From the NCBI RefSeq assembly GCF_008831285.2, contig NC_045141.1, positions 24,227,315 through 24,291,314 on the forward strand: a DNA stretch of 64,000 nucleotides, given 5' to 3'. Within the stretch, counting starts at the first letter, position 1; the number at the start of each line of letters is the position of its first letter. Positions 48,606 through 61,825 of this stretch are shown piece by piece. The notes beneath the pieces are model-generated. The model did not search any database. It had not been told where the DNA came from and saw only the letters and a program-made list of their open reading frames with translations. The translations under genes were made by a program, and so were the position numbers. This stretch comes from Nymphaea colorata. Taxonomy: Eukaryota; Streptophyta; Magnoliopsida; Nymphaeales; Nymphaeaceae.

Positions 48606-49729
48606 GAATAAAAAAATACAAACACACATAAATCAAATTTTTTTTTTTTTTAAACGAGAAGAGCATTTCATCCTATCAACCCTTTCCAATCACACCCAAG
48701 GTCCAAGTATGTGTTGGTGTTTGGTATAGATCTAATATACATAATTAATCATTCTCTCCCCCATTGTTGTAAGGCATGGTGCTCATTAAAATTAAATTGA
48801 AAATGCATACTCTTACCTGTTTTAAATCAATAAGCTATAATATGCCCATCAAGCAAAATTTTTCTTCTCAACCAATATAATTGACATGGTAAGATGCAGA
48901 AAATGGGTGCGTGCACTTATGCAAAGGTAGAGTCAGGAATTTTTTGTCGCAGAACTAAACTTTTAACAGTAGTGTTGAAATAGAAAATTTCAATATATAT
49001 ATATACATACATATATATATATATAATTATTTTTTTTAAATTTACATATAAATTTTTAAAGTTTTTAAAATCTGAGAAGAGGTCAAGGACCTTGCCGACT
49101 CCCTTCCCTCCGCCTTTGCACCCATGCACATATCAGGCATTTGCCTCCATAAAATATTAACGGATCTAATTGGTAGCTAAACCCGCTTAATTACATTTTA
49201 AACTGTGAAACGATGCCAAGTGAGGATATTATATGTATTGATCGTGGATGAGTCGACATATACCAATAATTTTGTTAGTTAGAGGCGTGAACAACACGTA
49301 AAACGGGGCCGATCGAATGGAGTTATGGATGTGGTGGCAATGTTCAAACGTGTAAGAGTTTGAAAAAAAAAAAAAAACTGACATGTTCATTAGATTGTAT
49401 ATGGGTTCAAAAACTAAAGGTCCTAAAATAATAACAAACCCAGACTTAAACAATCGCCATTTTTCTTATTCATACAAATCAATTGCGTATGAAACCTAAT
49501 TTACTCAAATTTTTATGTCATGATTCAAATAGATGTGTTGAACATAACCAAAATCCTCATAAATCAATTGTTTATTTGTACATCTGACAAACAAACGTAT
49601 TTTTAATTTATGAAAAAAATTTCAATGCATTTTTGGTCACCTGTTTTTTAATCATCGAACGCACTCGGACCCCACAATAAATTAATTATTCTTATATTGA
49701 CATCTCATAGCAAATTTTTTTTTATTTAT

Positions 49730-49805
49730 AAGTTGATGACCTTTAAAAATTTAAAATTTATTACTCGTGCCCTTTAGTGTGAATTTTTTGGCTTTGACCT
49801 TGATA
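49730..49805. mobile_element. Remnant of the GGAGCCA-type small element
   Basis: GACCTTTAAAAATTTAAAAT, then CCCTTTAGTGTGAATTTTTTGGCTTTGACC broken over shorter matches. Same right-end layout as 50547-50735 and 60400-60557. Confidence 0.35.
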
Positions 49806-50546
49806 AACGTGAGGTTTCAGAGTTCCAAAAACTAAATTTCCCGTACTTAATGTAGCACATCTGAAGATTTATATACATTTAAGGAAGAAACAGACTTGCC
49901 ACGATAAAGAAAAAGCAAATTTAGATAAAGGACTTTGTGATCAATATTCACGAACAAGAGAGTTGATCTAGTCCACTTACATGCATACGCTTCTCAAAAA
50001 GAAAATAATTCAGCAGTCACATAATTTTATGCAATTATTTCTCCCAAAAACATATCATTTTTTAGAACGATTAAATAAACTTTTCAATTATATTGTCTTC
50101 TTTCATTCTTTTAAAGCAAATTGTGTTTCTTGTCAAGCAATGGAGGAGAGATTATATGGTAGCAGCCAAAGTATAATCAATTCAAGGGAAGTTACACTGT
50201 CAAATCGAGTAGTTTGAATATTTTCCTTGTCAAAACAACAACCAAGTACCATAGGCCTACTCAATGCATAATGTATATCTTAACAGGAATGTAATGCACT
50301 TAGAATACTCAGGATTGGTGTTAGATAAGGTATCTTCATATGTCACACGGACATGCCTGGATGCGAGAGATGGCTCGGACACAACAAATTCATATTCTGC
50401 ATTTTTTTTCATCTGATTTACGTTTTTTACTTAGTAATTTACACTTTATAAATATCAATAATATGAAATATGTGTGTAATGTCATCTCCCTGTACTCAAA
50501 TTTACTTCATTTTAAGGTATACACGCCCCACACTAGTATTATAGTC

Positions 50547-50735
50547 TATGGACGGAGCCAAGGTAAGGCTCGCATGGGCCTTAGCCCTACCTCATTTTTT
50601 TTTTAAATTTACATCTAAATTTTAAAAAATTTCACTTGTTTTATGAAAATTTTGAAAAATGATATTTCCGTCCTACTCAAAATTTAAAAACTTTAATTCA
50701 ATCTACCTCATAAAAGATTTTTGGTTCTGCTCTGA
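50547..50735. mobile_element. Small non-autonomous element with GGAGCCA/TGGTTCTG termini
   Basis: Left end ATGGACGGAGCCAAGG, right end TTTTGGTTCTGCTCTGAT; the ends are imperfect inverted repeats. The interior is AT-rich and non-coding. Confidence 0.45.
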
Positions 50736-51512
50736 TTCAGACTCAGACTTTTTAAAAAATGCTATGTTTGTATTTGCCAAAGCTGATTATATGCACCGCT
50801 TGATGAACAAAAAAAAATTGCGCATCAGGAGTATAATGACCATAATACCCTTGGTCAGTAAAAAGGCGAATCCCCTTATAAGGACAAAAAAGAAAGGTAG
50901 TAGAAAAAAATTAAAAGTTAAAAAAAAAAATTCAAAATAATTATATATAAATAGGCCAGTAGTTTTCATGCTCGCAGTTAGTATTTGACTCATGTAGCTA
51001 TCACTTCTAAAACCAGCTAAAACCATAAAAAAGGGTTTATTTTTCCCATTGCTTTCAAGAAGGTTTAGGTCTCAGACTTTTTTTTGCCAAAAAAATGGTC
51101 CTACAACAATATATATTGTTTCTCTGTGCAAAAACAGTGGACAGAGAAGAATGTTTAAGTGTCAATTTGCATATAATTTTTACGTCGTTGAAGAGGGACT
51201 TATTCTTGTACCCTTTTTGTGGGTTGATGCGCCCAAGGTATGAGTTCTCCTACCAACCACTGTTTCAAAGTTCTATTCCTAGAATGACAAAGTCAGAGCA
51301 TTATTTTTCTTGGTAGGATCTTATTATATGATTCTCTTTCATTCCTGATCTCTCTCTCTTTTCTCCCTCACATTATCCCTAGTATTTGACTGCCATTGGC
51401 CTCAATTCTCAAAGCTTCATGCAGATGATCCCCTTCAGTTTCATTTTCATAACTCTGTGCTCTCATAGTTTAACTGTAGGCCATGGCTGTAACAACCAGC
51501 CACCAACAGAGT

Positions 51513-51959
51513 GAAAAGAATGATGGTTAACGGTACAACACATATGCTAAAGATGCCAACATTATGGAGTTTGTAAATATGGTGGCAAAGATCAAGACAA
51601 TGGATTATGAAAATAGTTAATAACTAGTACAAATCAAGGAGCGGTTTTGTCGATAATAAATATCTTGTAACAGCTCCTTAAAATAAAGAGTTATCTCAGT
51701 TATAATGTCTATATATAAGAGATTGCCACACTATCAATTTCAAGGCACAAATCACGTTAATAACAAGCACAAATCAAGGAGCGATTTTGTCGATAATAAA
51801 TATCTTGTAACAACTTCTTAAAATAAAGAGCTATCTTAGCTCTAATGCCTATATATAAGAGATTACCACACTTTATCAATTTCAAGTCGATGGCGTTTAG
51901 TGATAAATAAAATTACTCCACGTTAAAATTTCTTTTGTCTTTTATGTTTTCAACAAAGT
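51513..51959. mobile_element. Insertion in the fucosyltransferase pseudogene with 9-bp flanking direct repeat
   Basis: Flanked by CAACAGAGT (51504-51512) and CAACAAAGT (51951-51959), 8 of 9 identical, at the point where fucosyltransferase homology breaks and resumes. A 9-bp target duplication is typical of Mutator-like elements. Clear terminal inverted repeats are not visible, so the class is uncertain. Confidence 0.55.
51616..51894 (+). repeat. Tandem duplication, 140-bp period, inside the insertion
   Basis: Units start at 51616 and 51756 (GTTAATAAC, then CAAATCAAGGAGCG, TTTTGTCGATAATAAATATC, and CTATATATAAGAGATT). The units are highly similar. Confidence 0.85.
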
Positions 51960-54900
51960 ATAATAGGCACACTCTTCCCGACCTTGCTCAAGAGATGACC
52001 CTTCATACTGTAAAGCTCTGATGCCAACTGAACGTCTCCTATATGAGCTAGAACCCGCCCTTGATGCCCAAGGCCACCCTGCAATCACCAAGGAACCCAA
52101 CTCTTCACTGTCACCAATGCCCTCTAACAAGTCATGCAGGTTCATAGAAAACATCTACAGCCTTTATCCTTACTCCGCTGCTCCATCTCCAGAGTTGAAC
52201 AGAGTGCTAGAGAAGTATGTTGCTATGCACAGACGTTGCAGAGACATAGACTCTGAAATCCTTGATCATGTCTACACTTCTTGTAAGAGACCCACATGTG
52301 GCGCTTTATGATTTGGAGTCAAAGTCAGTTTGGGTTCGGCAATCGGCTTCTTCCACTGATCTCCTCCTTCCTCTATGCCATACTGTCTGCAAGATGCTCC
52401 TAATTGATTACCCACAATGAGATGACCTCTTCTGTGAGCCATTCCTGGGCTCAACCACCCAGTTGTCTGCCAGAACCAAGCTGTCCACACAACTAGGCCC
52501 GTGGTACGCGCGATTCCACCGAGCTAGATGCGGATCAGGCCCGCCGAACAACAACGGCATCTGCAACACAACTGTAGTGAATTTGGTTCTAGACATACAC
52601 AACATCCCAATGAGTGATTATGAGTCCATTGCATGCCCAATGGGCTATGCAAGGCTCAGGGACATAGCCTTTGTGACTATAAGGAAGTGCAACCAATATA
52701 TGCACCGGTTTTCTATCTCAACCCAGTGCTCCCCCCTCTGCTTGATGTGCTGTTCCCTGAGAGGAACCCATTTCATTTACTGTCAAGATTTCTCCTAGCA
52801 CCAAGTGATGCTATGTGGGGCTCAATTAGCTCCCACTTGGACATCCACTCCAGCAGAAGAATTGGAGTCCAAGTAAGGGAATTGAAGACAAGAAGGTACA
52901 TGTCAGAGTATGATGAGAATGTTCTGCATTGCATCAAGAGAAAGGGAGGTTTTCTTCTAAAGAGGTTACGAAAGCGGATTCCTCCCGAGGAGTATCCGGC
53001 GATCTATGTGGCAACGTTGGTGGGGCGCCATTTGGAGGAGATGAATTCCTCCATGAGGGTGTTGATGGAGGAAACAGGGAAGGAGTTTAGGCTGAACTTT
53101 CAGAAATTGGATGGGAGGGAAGTGCATGGCATGAAGCACCAAGCAGAGGCCTTGGTTGATATGTGGATGTTGAGTACCAGCCATGTGTTGATCACCAGCC
53201 AGGGGATTCCACCTTTGGTTACATGGCTTCTGGGCTCAGTGGTGTGGTTCCAAACTTCTTAGATAAGAGGGCAGGTAAAGGCTATTTCATAGGGCTCGGG
53301 GTGGAGCCATGCTTTCATGCTGCACCGAAGAGACTTTCTTGTGTCCAAGAGGAGCCTGTGGCCTTTAGCCTGCAGGACATGGCTAACAGAACTTCTAAGT
53401 TGAAGGTCTGCGTCGATCGTGAATCGGACTGGACAGTGGTACCTCGCAGATCTTCTCTATTTCAAGCATCAGAGAATTAGGCATCAATACGTTGATCAGG
53501 GAGGATTGCCTCATCCCCTAACCCTCTTAATTCCTCTTCAAGTTTGAACCGATCGAGTTTTCGTATATACATACTCACACATTGTTGCTTCAAGCAAATG
53601 GGAATCCATGGTTGATTCATCATGGTGTATTACTGATGAATCGAGATCTATATCACATGAAAAAAATCAATAAAATAATGTTTATGGCAGATTGTGCACA
53701 GAATTGGTGATTTGAATAACCATCCCTACTAATTAATCTTGAGACCATTTGTATTTTCTGATATGGTTGAGGGCAATATGGAAGAATGAGCTTCATGCAA
53801 GTAAAACAGTGTGAGTTAAAGGTGCCAAGATATATGGGGATGTGAGGATCCCTCTCATTCAAGTGCCTGATGGTGAACCAGTTGGCATGATTGGCAAAAA
53901 AAAAAAAAAAAAAATTACCATTTGCTTGACATTGTTGATTGATAAAAATGGATGAAGGATCAGAACGATAGTATCTCAATTAAATAAATCGCCTCTTGTT
54001 TCAAATTGATGATCACTTGTCGACGCTAAATCTGCCTCGTGAGTTAGCATTTTTAATAATCAGAATTGGATGTAAAATCGAGCTTATGAGTCAACGCTGC
54101 TGGTACTGTAAAAAGAATGGCTTCTCTGTTTGTTCTTGCCAAACATAAAGATGTCGTGTCTATGAAAATATTATGTGGCTAGTTCTTAATTTTTTATGCA
54201 AGCAAAAGCAGATTTCTGAAAAAAACATAAGCAGGACTGCTTAGTGTTAAAAGATTCGATCGATTGTAATTTTCTTTTAACAGTACATGAGCGGAAAATG
54301 TAATTTAAGGAGCTTTCCAGATGAAACGCAGATCAAGCTTGACAAGTTGATTCATATAAGGTAAACTGTGCAAATCCATTGGTTTGTAATCCAATTTTGA
54401 AGAACCAACGTGTTACCAGCTGTACAATTGTAAGACGGTATAATCTAAGAATCCAGTGTGAATCACTGTAAGCTTTTTCCACCATCCTCGACCTGTTTAT
54501 CAGAAAACCAGTCGTATGTCGGGAGATGGAAAATTTTAAAAATATACAATTAAAACAAACGAAAATTTAATGTATAAAAGGGATTTCTGGTGTTCTTGTC
54601 ACTGTCTTTCCCGAGCTATAAATTTTACTTAGTCATAAAAATATACTCTTAGTTACGTTCTTTTGAGCCTTCACGTTGATTTGATTATCAAGACATAGAA
54701 TCACATACTACGCGTTGGTGGCATATAAGGAAGCTTGATCTTTACGAGATGACATTCATTTCTTAGTTCTTACCCCTAAAATGCATGTTCTTAAGTATTT
54801 TCACTTTTTTAGACTTCCTCTTTTATCTTCACAATTTTTTTTCTTATTGAAATAAGACCATTTTCATCATTAACCATATTGCTGTACGAAATTTCTTGCA

Positions 54901-55799
54901 CTAGCACAGCATACCTAACCAACGTCCCCTTTTTTTATTGAAGCTGCTTATATGTGCTATATTGATGCATGATTTTTCATGCGTTAGTATGGTCAATGAC
55001 TAAAATATCTTTAGTTTACACCTGAAACAAACTTTTTCTAAAGGCAAAATTGAAAATTAAAAAAAAATAAGAAACTATAGAAGACATTTCTTTTTAATAA
55101 ATTATCAAAATATCATTTTCTCCTTTACAACTGCACACGGTGCATACCTTGAGCCCTTGGCTCCTTATGCTGCCCTTAGGTTCACTAACCCCTCTCCATG
55201 TGTTGGTGTGTCGTCGTCTTTACGTGGCTTCTCCTTGCTCTTCTCGCCGTCCTCGTTGCCCCACTTTATAGTTTATACTTCTGCAGCCTGCCTTGCTTCC
55301 TTGGTGCTGCTGATTGCTTATTGGTTGTTATTTGTCATAGAAGCACGTGTTGGTTTCTCCCGATAATTTCCTGTCGTGTTTGTGTCCGTGTGACATCACC
55401 CAAAATATTTAACAACAGCGTATCTTCCTGAGGTAATATCTGAGAAGCGGAAAGCGTATGAACAGGTGGTGCTCTGAGAGTTTGTTTGATTCACTCCGCT
55501 TGTTTGGTTCGTCAGGCATGAAATCATATGAAAACTAAGAAAGTTCTTCATTGGTATGAGTAATTTTCTATCATCTGGAAGCTTATAGGAAAGAACATTT
55601 TCTTTTCCCGGCCCCGCATGCAGGTCCAAAATCGTTCTGCGCTTGTCCTGCAAATGGTTCAAACTTCAAACCAGCAAACTCTGTTTGTTCAACAGGCATG
55701 CTCCTTTAGACACTTCCTAGTCTCTTATGTACCAAGAGCAATCAAGGCCCTTAGCGAATTTTGTGGGTCCCCTTCATTAGGTGCCGGTACCATCATTAT

Positions 55800-55801
<2 letters not shown>

Positions 55802-55878
<77 letters not shown>
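55802..55878. repeat. (CT)n-(TA)n compound microsatellite
   Basis: About 40 bp of CT followed by about 38 bp of TA. Confidence 0.95.
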
Positions 55879-55881
<3 letters not shown>

Positions 55882-58732
55882 TCCTGCCCACCAACCGTTC
55901 TCTGCAATTCACTTGCCAAGATTCTTCATTGGATCCATTCAGTCATATTAGGATCGAATCACAAACGTCCTACCTAACCTTCTGATGCTATTCCCGTCGG
56001 TGGCGTCATGTTACTTCTACTGGCAATTCTTTGCAGTAATATAAGAGGCCATGGTTGGCTCTACGTCACTGATGACTGCAGCCATATGTTTTACAACACA
56101 TATACCCAAAAAGTCACCAGTTTGGTCGAAATTCAAATCCATCTGATAGTTAGCTGTGGCGGAAATTCTGATTCTTCTTTGGTGATTTTAAGTATATATT
56201 GCATCATATGAAAGAAAGACTTCTGCTTCCATATCGGTTTGTAATTTGACACGTCATCAAAGTGGGAATTGCAGATCTGCAGAAAAGACTCTCTTACAGC
56301 AATGTTTCATCTGACTGGTGCCTTAAGGAAGGCATTGACTGTAAGAGGCCAATGTGTGAAAGTTAAGCATAGAAGTGTCTGCTCATGATTCATGAAGTCG
56401 GAGTCTAGAAAAAGATCTATCTTAACCATTATTGAACACAGGACTACCGCCACCCGTTACCGATTCCACATCCTCTGGTCAAGCTTACCAATCTGCAGAT
56501 ATCTAAACTTCATTTTCTGCTTGGCTGTTTGCATTTACAATACGGTATTTCAGCAACATAGGCTGTATGCCCACCTAACAGCATCAGCAATTAAATGCCT
56601 TCATGTTTCAATAACGATGTTATAAAAAGCAAAATTCATCCTTGGAAGCCTCGTAGTGGCACCATGGTTTGTTAGCTTTGCAAATTAGTCTTCTAATAAA
56701 TTATAGCAAAGCCGAGGCAATGGGGAGATTTTTCTTGCAACAGGAGAAGGGTGCCCGGCTGGGGATTTACAGTAACATTGTATTGAGTAAACTCGGCAAT
56801 CCGCCGTATAAAAAAGCTCCTACCAATCGGAGATCAGTGATATGATTGATACAAACAGAGGAATTTAATAAACAATACAATTTTACAGGTCAATCAAAGG
56901 CATCAATGCAATTGCATGCGGTCCTCCACTGCATTTATTTCACCTAAGTTTCTGATCAGACTAAGACGACCAGTTGGAAGAATTCCTTTGCATTTCCCAT
57001 TCACATTTACCTGAAAGCCCAACTAGCTCAGCAGCTACACTCAGGTTAATTCCATCTCTAACTTCCATTAATAACACAAATTGGGAATGCTGTTTATTTG
57101 CATGTCACAAATTTCCACTTGGGGCTTGCATCTCTGCTTTCTGCATGCTGTGTTATGGGATGAAACCAAAATTTAGAAAAATTAAGGAGCAGCTCAGATG
57201 GGGTTTAGTTTCTAGAAAGCAAAAGCAAATCTCCATAAACCAAATTCATTTCGATTGTAGTTTGAGGCAGATGGATCAGTATATCGGGTCAGGTATATTA
57301 TAAATAATGGATCCCCAGGATTAACGCACGTTAATTTATGGTTGTAAACGGTTCATGTTTGAGTTAGGGCGTTTCCATCTTTAATTGGTACTGTAACAAG
57401 ATCCAGATCTGATTCTGACCTAATTAATCTCTAACATATATTTCCCGGATTTCGCAGTTTGGAGATAGAATAATACTCCAACTCGAGTGCTTAATTTTCC
57501 CTATCAAAAACATTTGCAGCTAGCTTAAGCTCCAAAATAATGAAAAACTTTGTGGGATCCATATTTTCACGTTACTGTACTGCTGTTATTGGAGGGGAAG
57601 ACATATATTTGATTAATGTAACCTCTCCTCATAATTTACGTCCCTAGCTGGGTGTAAAGGGGAATGGGGCCATTTCCTTGCCACACATGCAAGGATGCAC
57701 GTGGCTCAGATTCGAGGCAGGTCCATTCATTCATCGAGTCCATCCTCCTCGTCCGATTCCAAGAAAGAATTTGGATTCAGACATGAACTCGTACCTTTCT
57801 CTTGCCAAACCAAGCGTATGATCTCATTTGTTATAAAGATGTTTATGGGCCAAATCCAGGATAGCAAGATGCATCACAGATCTGTTCAGATCATGAGCTG
57901 GAACAAGTAAAAGGAAAACAAAAAAAAAAATTAGAAAAAGAAACATATATAAGATTCAACCTGCAGTTTGCAACCTTACTTTCATCCTGAATACTCTCAA
58001 AACCATTTTAAGGGTTGAATGCAAACGAATAGATTTTAGTTGTGAGGTTTGATTTCTTCTGTTTGGTTGTGTTAATTGTAAGTTCGGAAATTTATTTCTT
58101 GGGCAATTATCTTATTCAAATCCGATTGGTTTGCACCTTAGTAAGAGAGCGCAGGCGGACAAGCGTAGGTAAACAATTAAAGAAGAAATTTCGTACTGAT
58201 AAAATAGAAGCATGGATGACGTCTGCATCTTCCATTTATTCCTCTTGGAAGACTTCCAATGAGATCTCTTCTAAACATGTTCACCTAACAGTATGCAGGC
58301 CATGGCGTCCCATGCCAACTCCTAAAAGTCATTCAGTACTTTTTGTTCTCTCGCTCTCTCCCCCTCTGATCTGCCCCACTTTTATAATGACCTGCTGGTG
58401 GCTTCTTCTTCCTATACAAGGCTGCCAAGGCCGGTTGGTGACCATGTAAGCATCCTTTCATATTATTGGAGCATATTCATTTGAGTAATTCCTTTCATAT
58501 ATTAATAATTTGTATGTTGGGGGATTGGATTTCATTTGACTGTCTGAGGCTCCCTTATGTGTGCTAGGGGTATTTGTATAAATGTATGGCCATGTTATAT
58601 ATGTATAAAAGTGATCATAGATAGTTGGTGGAAAAATTAAGGTATGAGTAGGGGCAAAAGGGGAAGGCTCGAGTGAATTGAAAAAAAAAATTGCATTGAA
58701 AAATTTTAATTGCATCATGTATTATTTGGATT

Positions 58733-58806
58733 AAAGTTCAGTTTGACCCCACCTAAATCAAAAGATAGGACTTTGGTATACCCTTAAAAAAATTCTTGGC
58801 TTCGCC
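58733..58806. mobile_element. Remnant of the GGAGCCA-type small element, right half
   Basis: AAAGTTCAGTTTGACCCC, TACCCTTAAAAAAATTC, and TTGGCTTCGCCC, the same right-end layout as 50547-50735. Confidence 0.35.
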
Positions 58807-59189
58807 CTTAGGTATGAGGCTCCAACAATAAAAGAGGATTCATTAAGTAAAACGTTAAGCTTGTCTTCATGGCTCTTCAAACAGCTACTGCAACGGCCAG
58901 TACTACACCTCTAAATGAAAGAAACAATGAATTTGGACATTGGGTTGCAAAACAAATTAATAGCAAGATAATCTCAAAATAAATTAGATTCCCTTCAATG
59001 ATTGCGCTGCTGTTTACTTATATTGAAGGTTATAAAGAGTAGGACATTTTCTCAAGCATACATGGGATCAATTTAATTAGATTAAACATTTTTTCTCGGG
59101 ATTTGAGTTTCAGTACAAAATTAATATTGTTCAAGTGTTTCTTGAAACAGCTGTCAAGAAATTTTAATTTGTGTGTGTGTGTGTTTGTG

Positions 59190-60120
59190 TGATATACAAT
59201 GGATGCCAGTGTACAGCCTGAAAGAAGACGAAACAAGAGAAGAAGCGAGAAATAACATCCGGCGGCCAGAAAGCCTTCACAATAGCTAGAAGCTCCACGT
59301 GCAAAGAATGGTGGAAATCAAAAGCACGCGCTACGAAAGATGATATCATTCTGAGTGAGCTAATTCTGCCACCAAAAGATAAACCATGTACGCCAAAGAA
59401 ATAGCCAACACTTAGACTTGCGGAGAGCCAGCAGTTTGACATGCAAAGGAAGATGGAGAAACCACCAGAGCAGGAGAATGACAAGAAGCATGAAAAGTAG
59501 CTGAACCTCGTGACAATCCCAAAGCAAGTGATAAGAACTTTCGACAACCCGTTCACAAAGAACACAACTACTAGCAGGGGGCCAACCCTATGCTTGCAGG
59601 TTGATCTAAGTCTGAACTTTATCCTGTAAGACAAACCAACCACGAAGACGGGTTCGAGGTGAGAATCCAAGAGCCCAAACGAGGCATTTAGGAAAGGGAG
59701 CAGGGACATGGGGAGCAGAGAAGCATAAACAAGGGAAGTGGAGTAATGTGCACCAAAAGTCTAATGAAGCGAAAGAGAAGGAATAGAACACCAGTATGAG
59801 AAATAACGCAACTCGTAACCAGACACCGAATAGATAGATTTGTGAAGTCGGGGCAAAGAATATGGAAGAGCAAAGAAGGAAACAAGAAGAGATACTTTTG
59901 GTGCAGCAGCAAACAAGAAGCAGGGTCACCATGGGCCAAAACAAACCATCGTTTAAGAGCTAACACAATACTCTTAGATCTCAAATTAGACACCGATAAA
60001 CCTCCCAGGGCTTTGGATAGACAGAGCAACGGCCTTGACACTCGATGTTGCTTGGAGGTCGACAACAGTGGATCATCCCAAAAGAATATTTGCAAACAAG
60101 AATTAATGGATTTCACCAAC
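59190..60120 (-). mobile_element. LINE retrotransposon remnant (zf-RVT region)
   Basis: Minus-strand translation starting near 60119 reads INSCLQIFFWDDPL, then SRPLLCLSKALGGLSVSNLR, the FFW-D and C-K-GGL-NLR pattern of the region between reverse transcriptase and zf-RVT in plant LINEs. After frameshifts, a zinc-binding segment (CVLCERVVESSYHLLWDC) is at about 59580-59515. Frames break several times, so it is a dead 3' fragment. It may belong to the same broad family as the remnant at 11540-11945. Confidence 0.65.
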
Positions 60121-60399
60121 TAGTGATATCAGATGCATAGGAATAGTACATAGAACATGTTTAATAAGAGTGAGATGCCTAGCCATAGAGAGGTATTTGC
60201 CTTGTCATCATAGAAGTCGACTTTCAAGCTTGTCCATATAAACAGCCAATCAAAAGAGGAGGTAACGGCAATGTGCTCGGAGAGAGAGAAAGAGAGCTAC
60301 CAAAGTGAGAAAGACGAGAAAATCCTCCATCTTAAGCAATTCAAAAGCTTGAGAAGCCATTGGCATCCCTAGATCTAGAATATTTGGATGATATATAAA

Positions 60400-60557
60400 C
60401 AGTGGCAGAGACACATACAGGCTTGTGTTGGCAATTGCTCAAACAAGCAAATGCCCGATGATCATTTAATTATTTACATATTAGTTGCTCCTTAAAAGTT
60501 ACAATTCCAAGTATTAGCGTTGCTCCAATCAGCCAGAAATTTCTGGCTCTACCAATG
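60400..60557. mobile_element. Small element with CAGTGGCAGAG/CTCTACCAATG termini
   Basis: Left end CAGTGGCAGAGACA and right end GGCTCTACCAATG are imperfect inverted repeats (10 of 13). The length is about 158 bp, with no coding capacity. Confidence 0.5.
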
Positions 60558-61818
60558 CCATCATATAGCAAACAATTTCCACTGCTATTCTAAATCCAAC
60601 CAATTGACAATAAAAAAAAAAAAAAGAAGAATCCATGACATAAGAAAACAAATGAATCGGATCCTACTTGTGTGAACACAAAATCTTATAAAAGAACAGC
60701 TGCATATAATGCATATCCTCGAGTTTGTTGCAGCTCATGCTCATTCTTGCATGTGAAGCTGTTATATGTACAAGCCTGTCCAATGTGCATCTTTGCATTG
60801 CACATAGGACCATGTGCATAACACACATACCCTTAGGAGTAGCCTAGAGGCCCAATGGAAGTGGGTTAGGAAGACAGATGTCGTGCACTAAGGGCTGTGC
60901 GTTGTGCATGCCCATGCAGGTAACCATTGTCTCATGTTAACTACTAATTCAAGTAGCTCTAGTTGATTGGGCCCAACAAATTTGAAGCCAAGTAAGCGCA
61001 TACCAAGTCCTGACTTCTTCTAGTGTTGGCTGCTAATGCAGATTAATCTTCATGTTACTTAAGTAGATTTTTTAGAGTACCATAAACCGATATATCCTCG
61101 TTTAGGGATTCTTCGACATGGACCTCACAATAGTATTTGAATATGTGAATGCTTTTCCCTTAATATATCATGTGACGATGTTGCGAAGTTCATAAACTTA
61201 CGACTTTCTATCACTCATCAAACTTTCTGATTTTGCTAACGGTGATGTAACAAATACTGCATGCAGCCTACAAACTATGCATTCTGAATGCAGTACCTCC
61301 GGCATGCGTAATTTAAAATTTGAAAATGAAAAACTGCGTCTAATTTTTGAATGTATTAATGAGATTATGAAGACAAATTGCAAAGATCATAAAGAATACA
61401 TAAATGCTCAAAATAAATGTATAAATAAGTCGCTGAAAGCCCTTTTGAATATCTAAGTTCATTTGGCTAGGGATACAAATGAACAGAAAAACAATTTTTT
61501 ATGGTATTCTTGTCTTTACACATAGATAAATTGTTATTTTTGAAGGGAACCTAACCAAATCACAGGGACGAAATTACTGTCGCTTTCTTCTTCGTTTTTG
61601 GTTCTGTTCTCTTTCTTCCTGCACGCACGAGTCGAAAACAAAACGAAAGGCGGAGATGGAGAAACGTGCTTTCCTAGTATGGAGATAGCGGGCTGCCCGC
61701 AGAAACATCGGAGGATTTAAGCCCTCTGACCGTTAGATTGGGTTTTGTAATGGTTAGATTGGTGGGAGGCTGATGTCGGTCGTCTGCTTCCATCTGCCAA
61801 TTGGCTTCGCTTCTGCCC

Positions 61819-61825
61819 TATAAAA
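61819..61825 (+). promoter_or_regulatory. Candidate TATA box of the NADP-malate dehydrogenase gene
   Basis: TATAAAA (in CCCTATAAAATCTC) 138 bp before the ATG, followed by a CT-rich leader (61860-61940). Confidence 0.6.

Larger units (their letters stand above)
47722..51424. other. Spacer between copy 3 and the last fucosyltransferase locus
   Basis: AT-rich. Contains a (TA)n array (48558-48603), a dispersed-element remnant (49730-49805) and a small element with inverted termini (50547-50735). No gene recognised. Confidence 0.6.
51425..53480 (+). pseudogene. GT37 fucosyltransferase pseudogene, copy 4
   Basis: Nearly full-length relative of copies 1-3. The signal region is at 51425-51512 (MIPFSFIFITLCSHSLTVGH). 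Homology then breaks at a 438-bp insertion (51513-51950) and resumes at 51951 and 51965 (AGGCACACTC). Further damage: an extra base near 52300-52311, a 1-bp deletion near 52393, TGG to TGA at 52418-52420 in the YPxWDD motif, a 1-bp deletion near 52697 in the NQYxVPGF motif, and an extra base near 53204. Blocks outside the breaks are well kept (DYESIACPMGYARLRDI, RIGVQVREL, FGYMASGLSGVVP, GVEPCFHAAP), so decay is recent. The C-terminus runs to a stop at 53478-53480. At least six lesions make a functional product unlikely. Confidence 0.9.

Noticed and set aside
55984-56660. Possible further fucosyltransferase remnant (LLLLAILCSNIRGHG; DCKRPMCES)
   Set aside because: Similarity is limited to a hydrophobic stretch, GGCCATGG and one short Cys-Lys-Arg-Pro block; the intervening DNA does not align.
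58390-58450. Hydrophobic ORF start (MTCWWLLLPIQGCQG) resembling the FUT signal region
   Set aside because: Only about ten residues are similar and no FUT motif follows.
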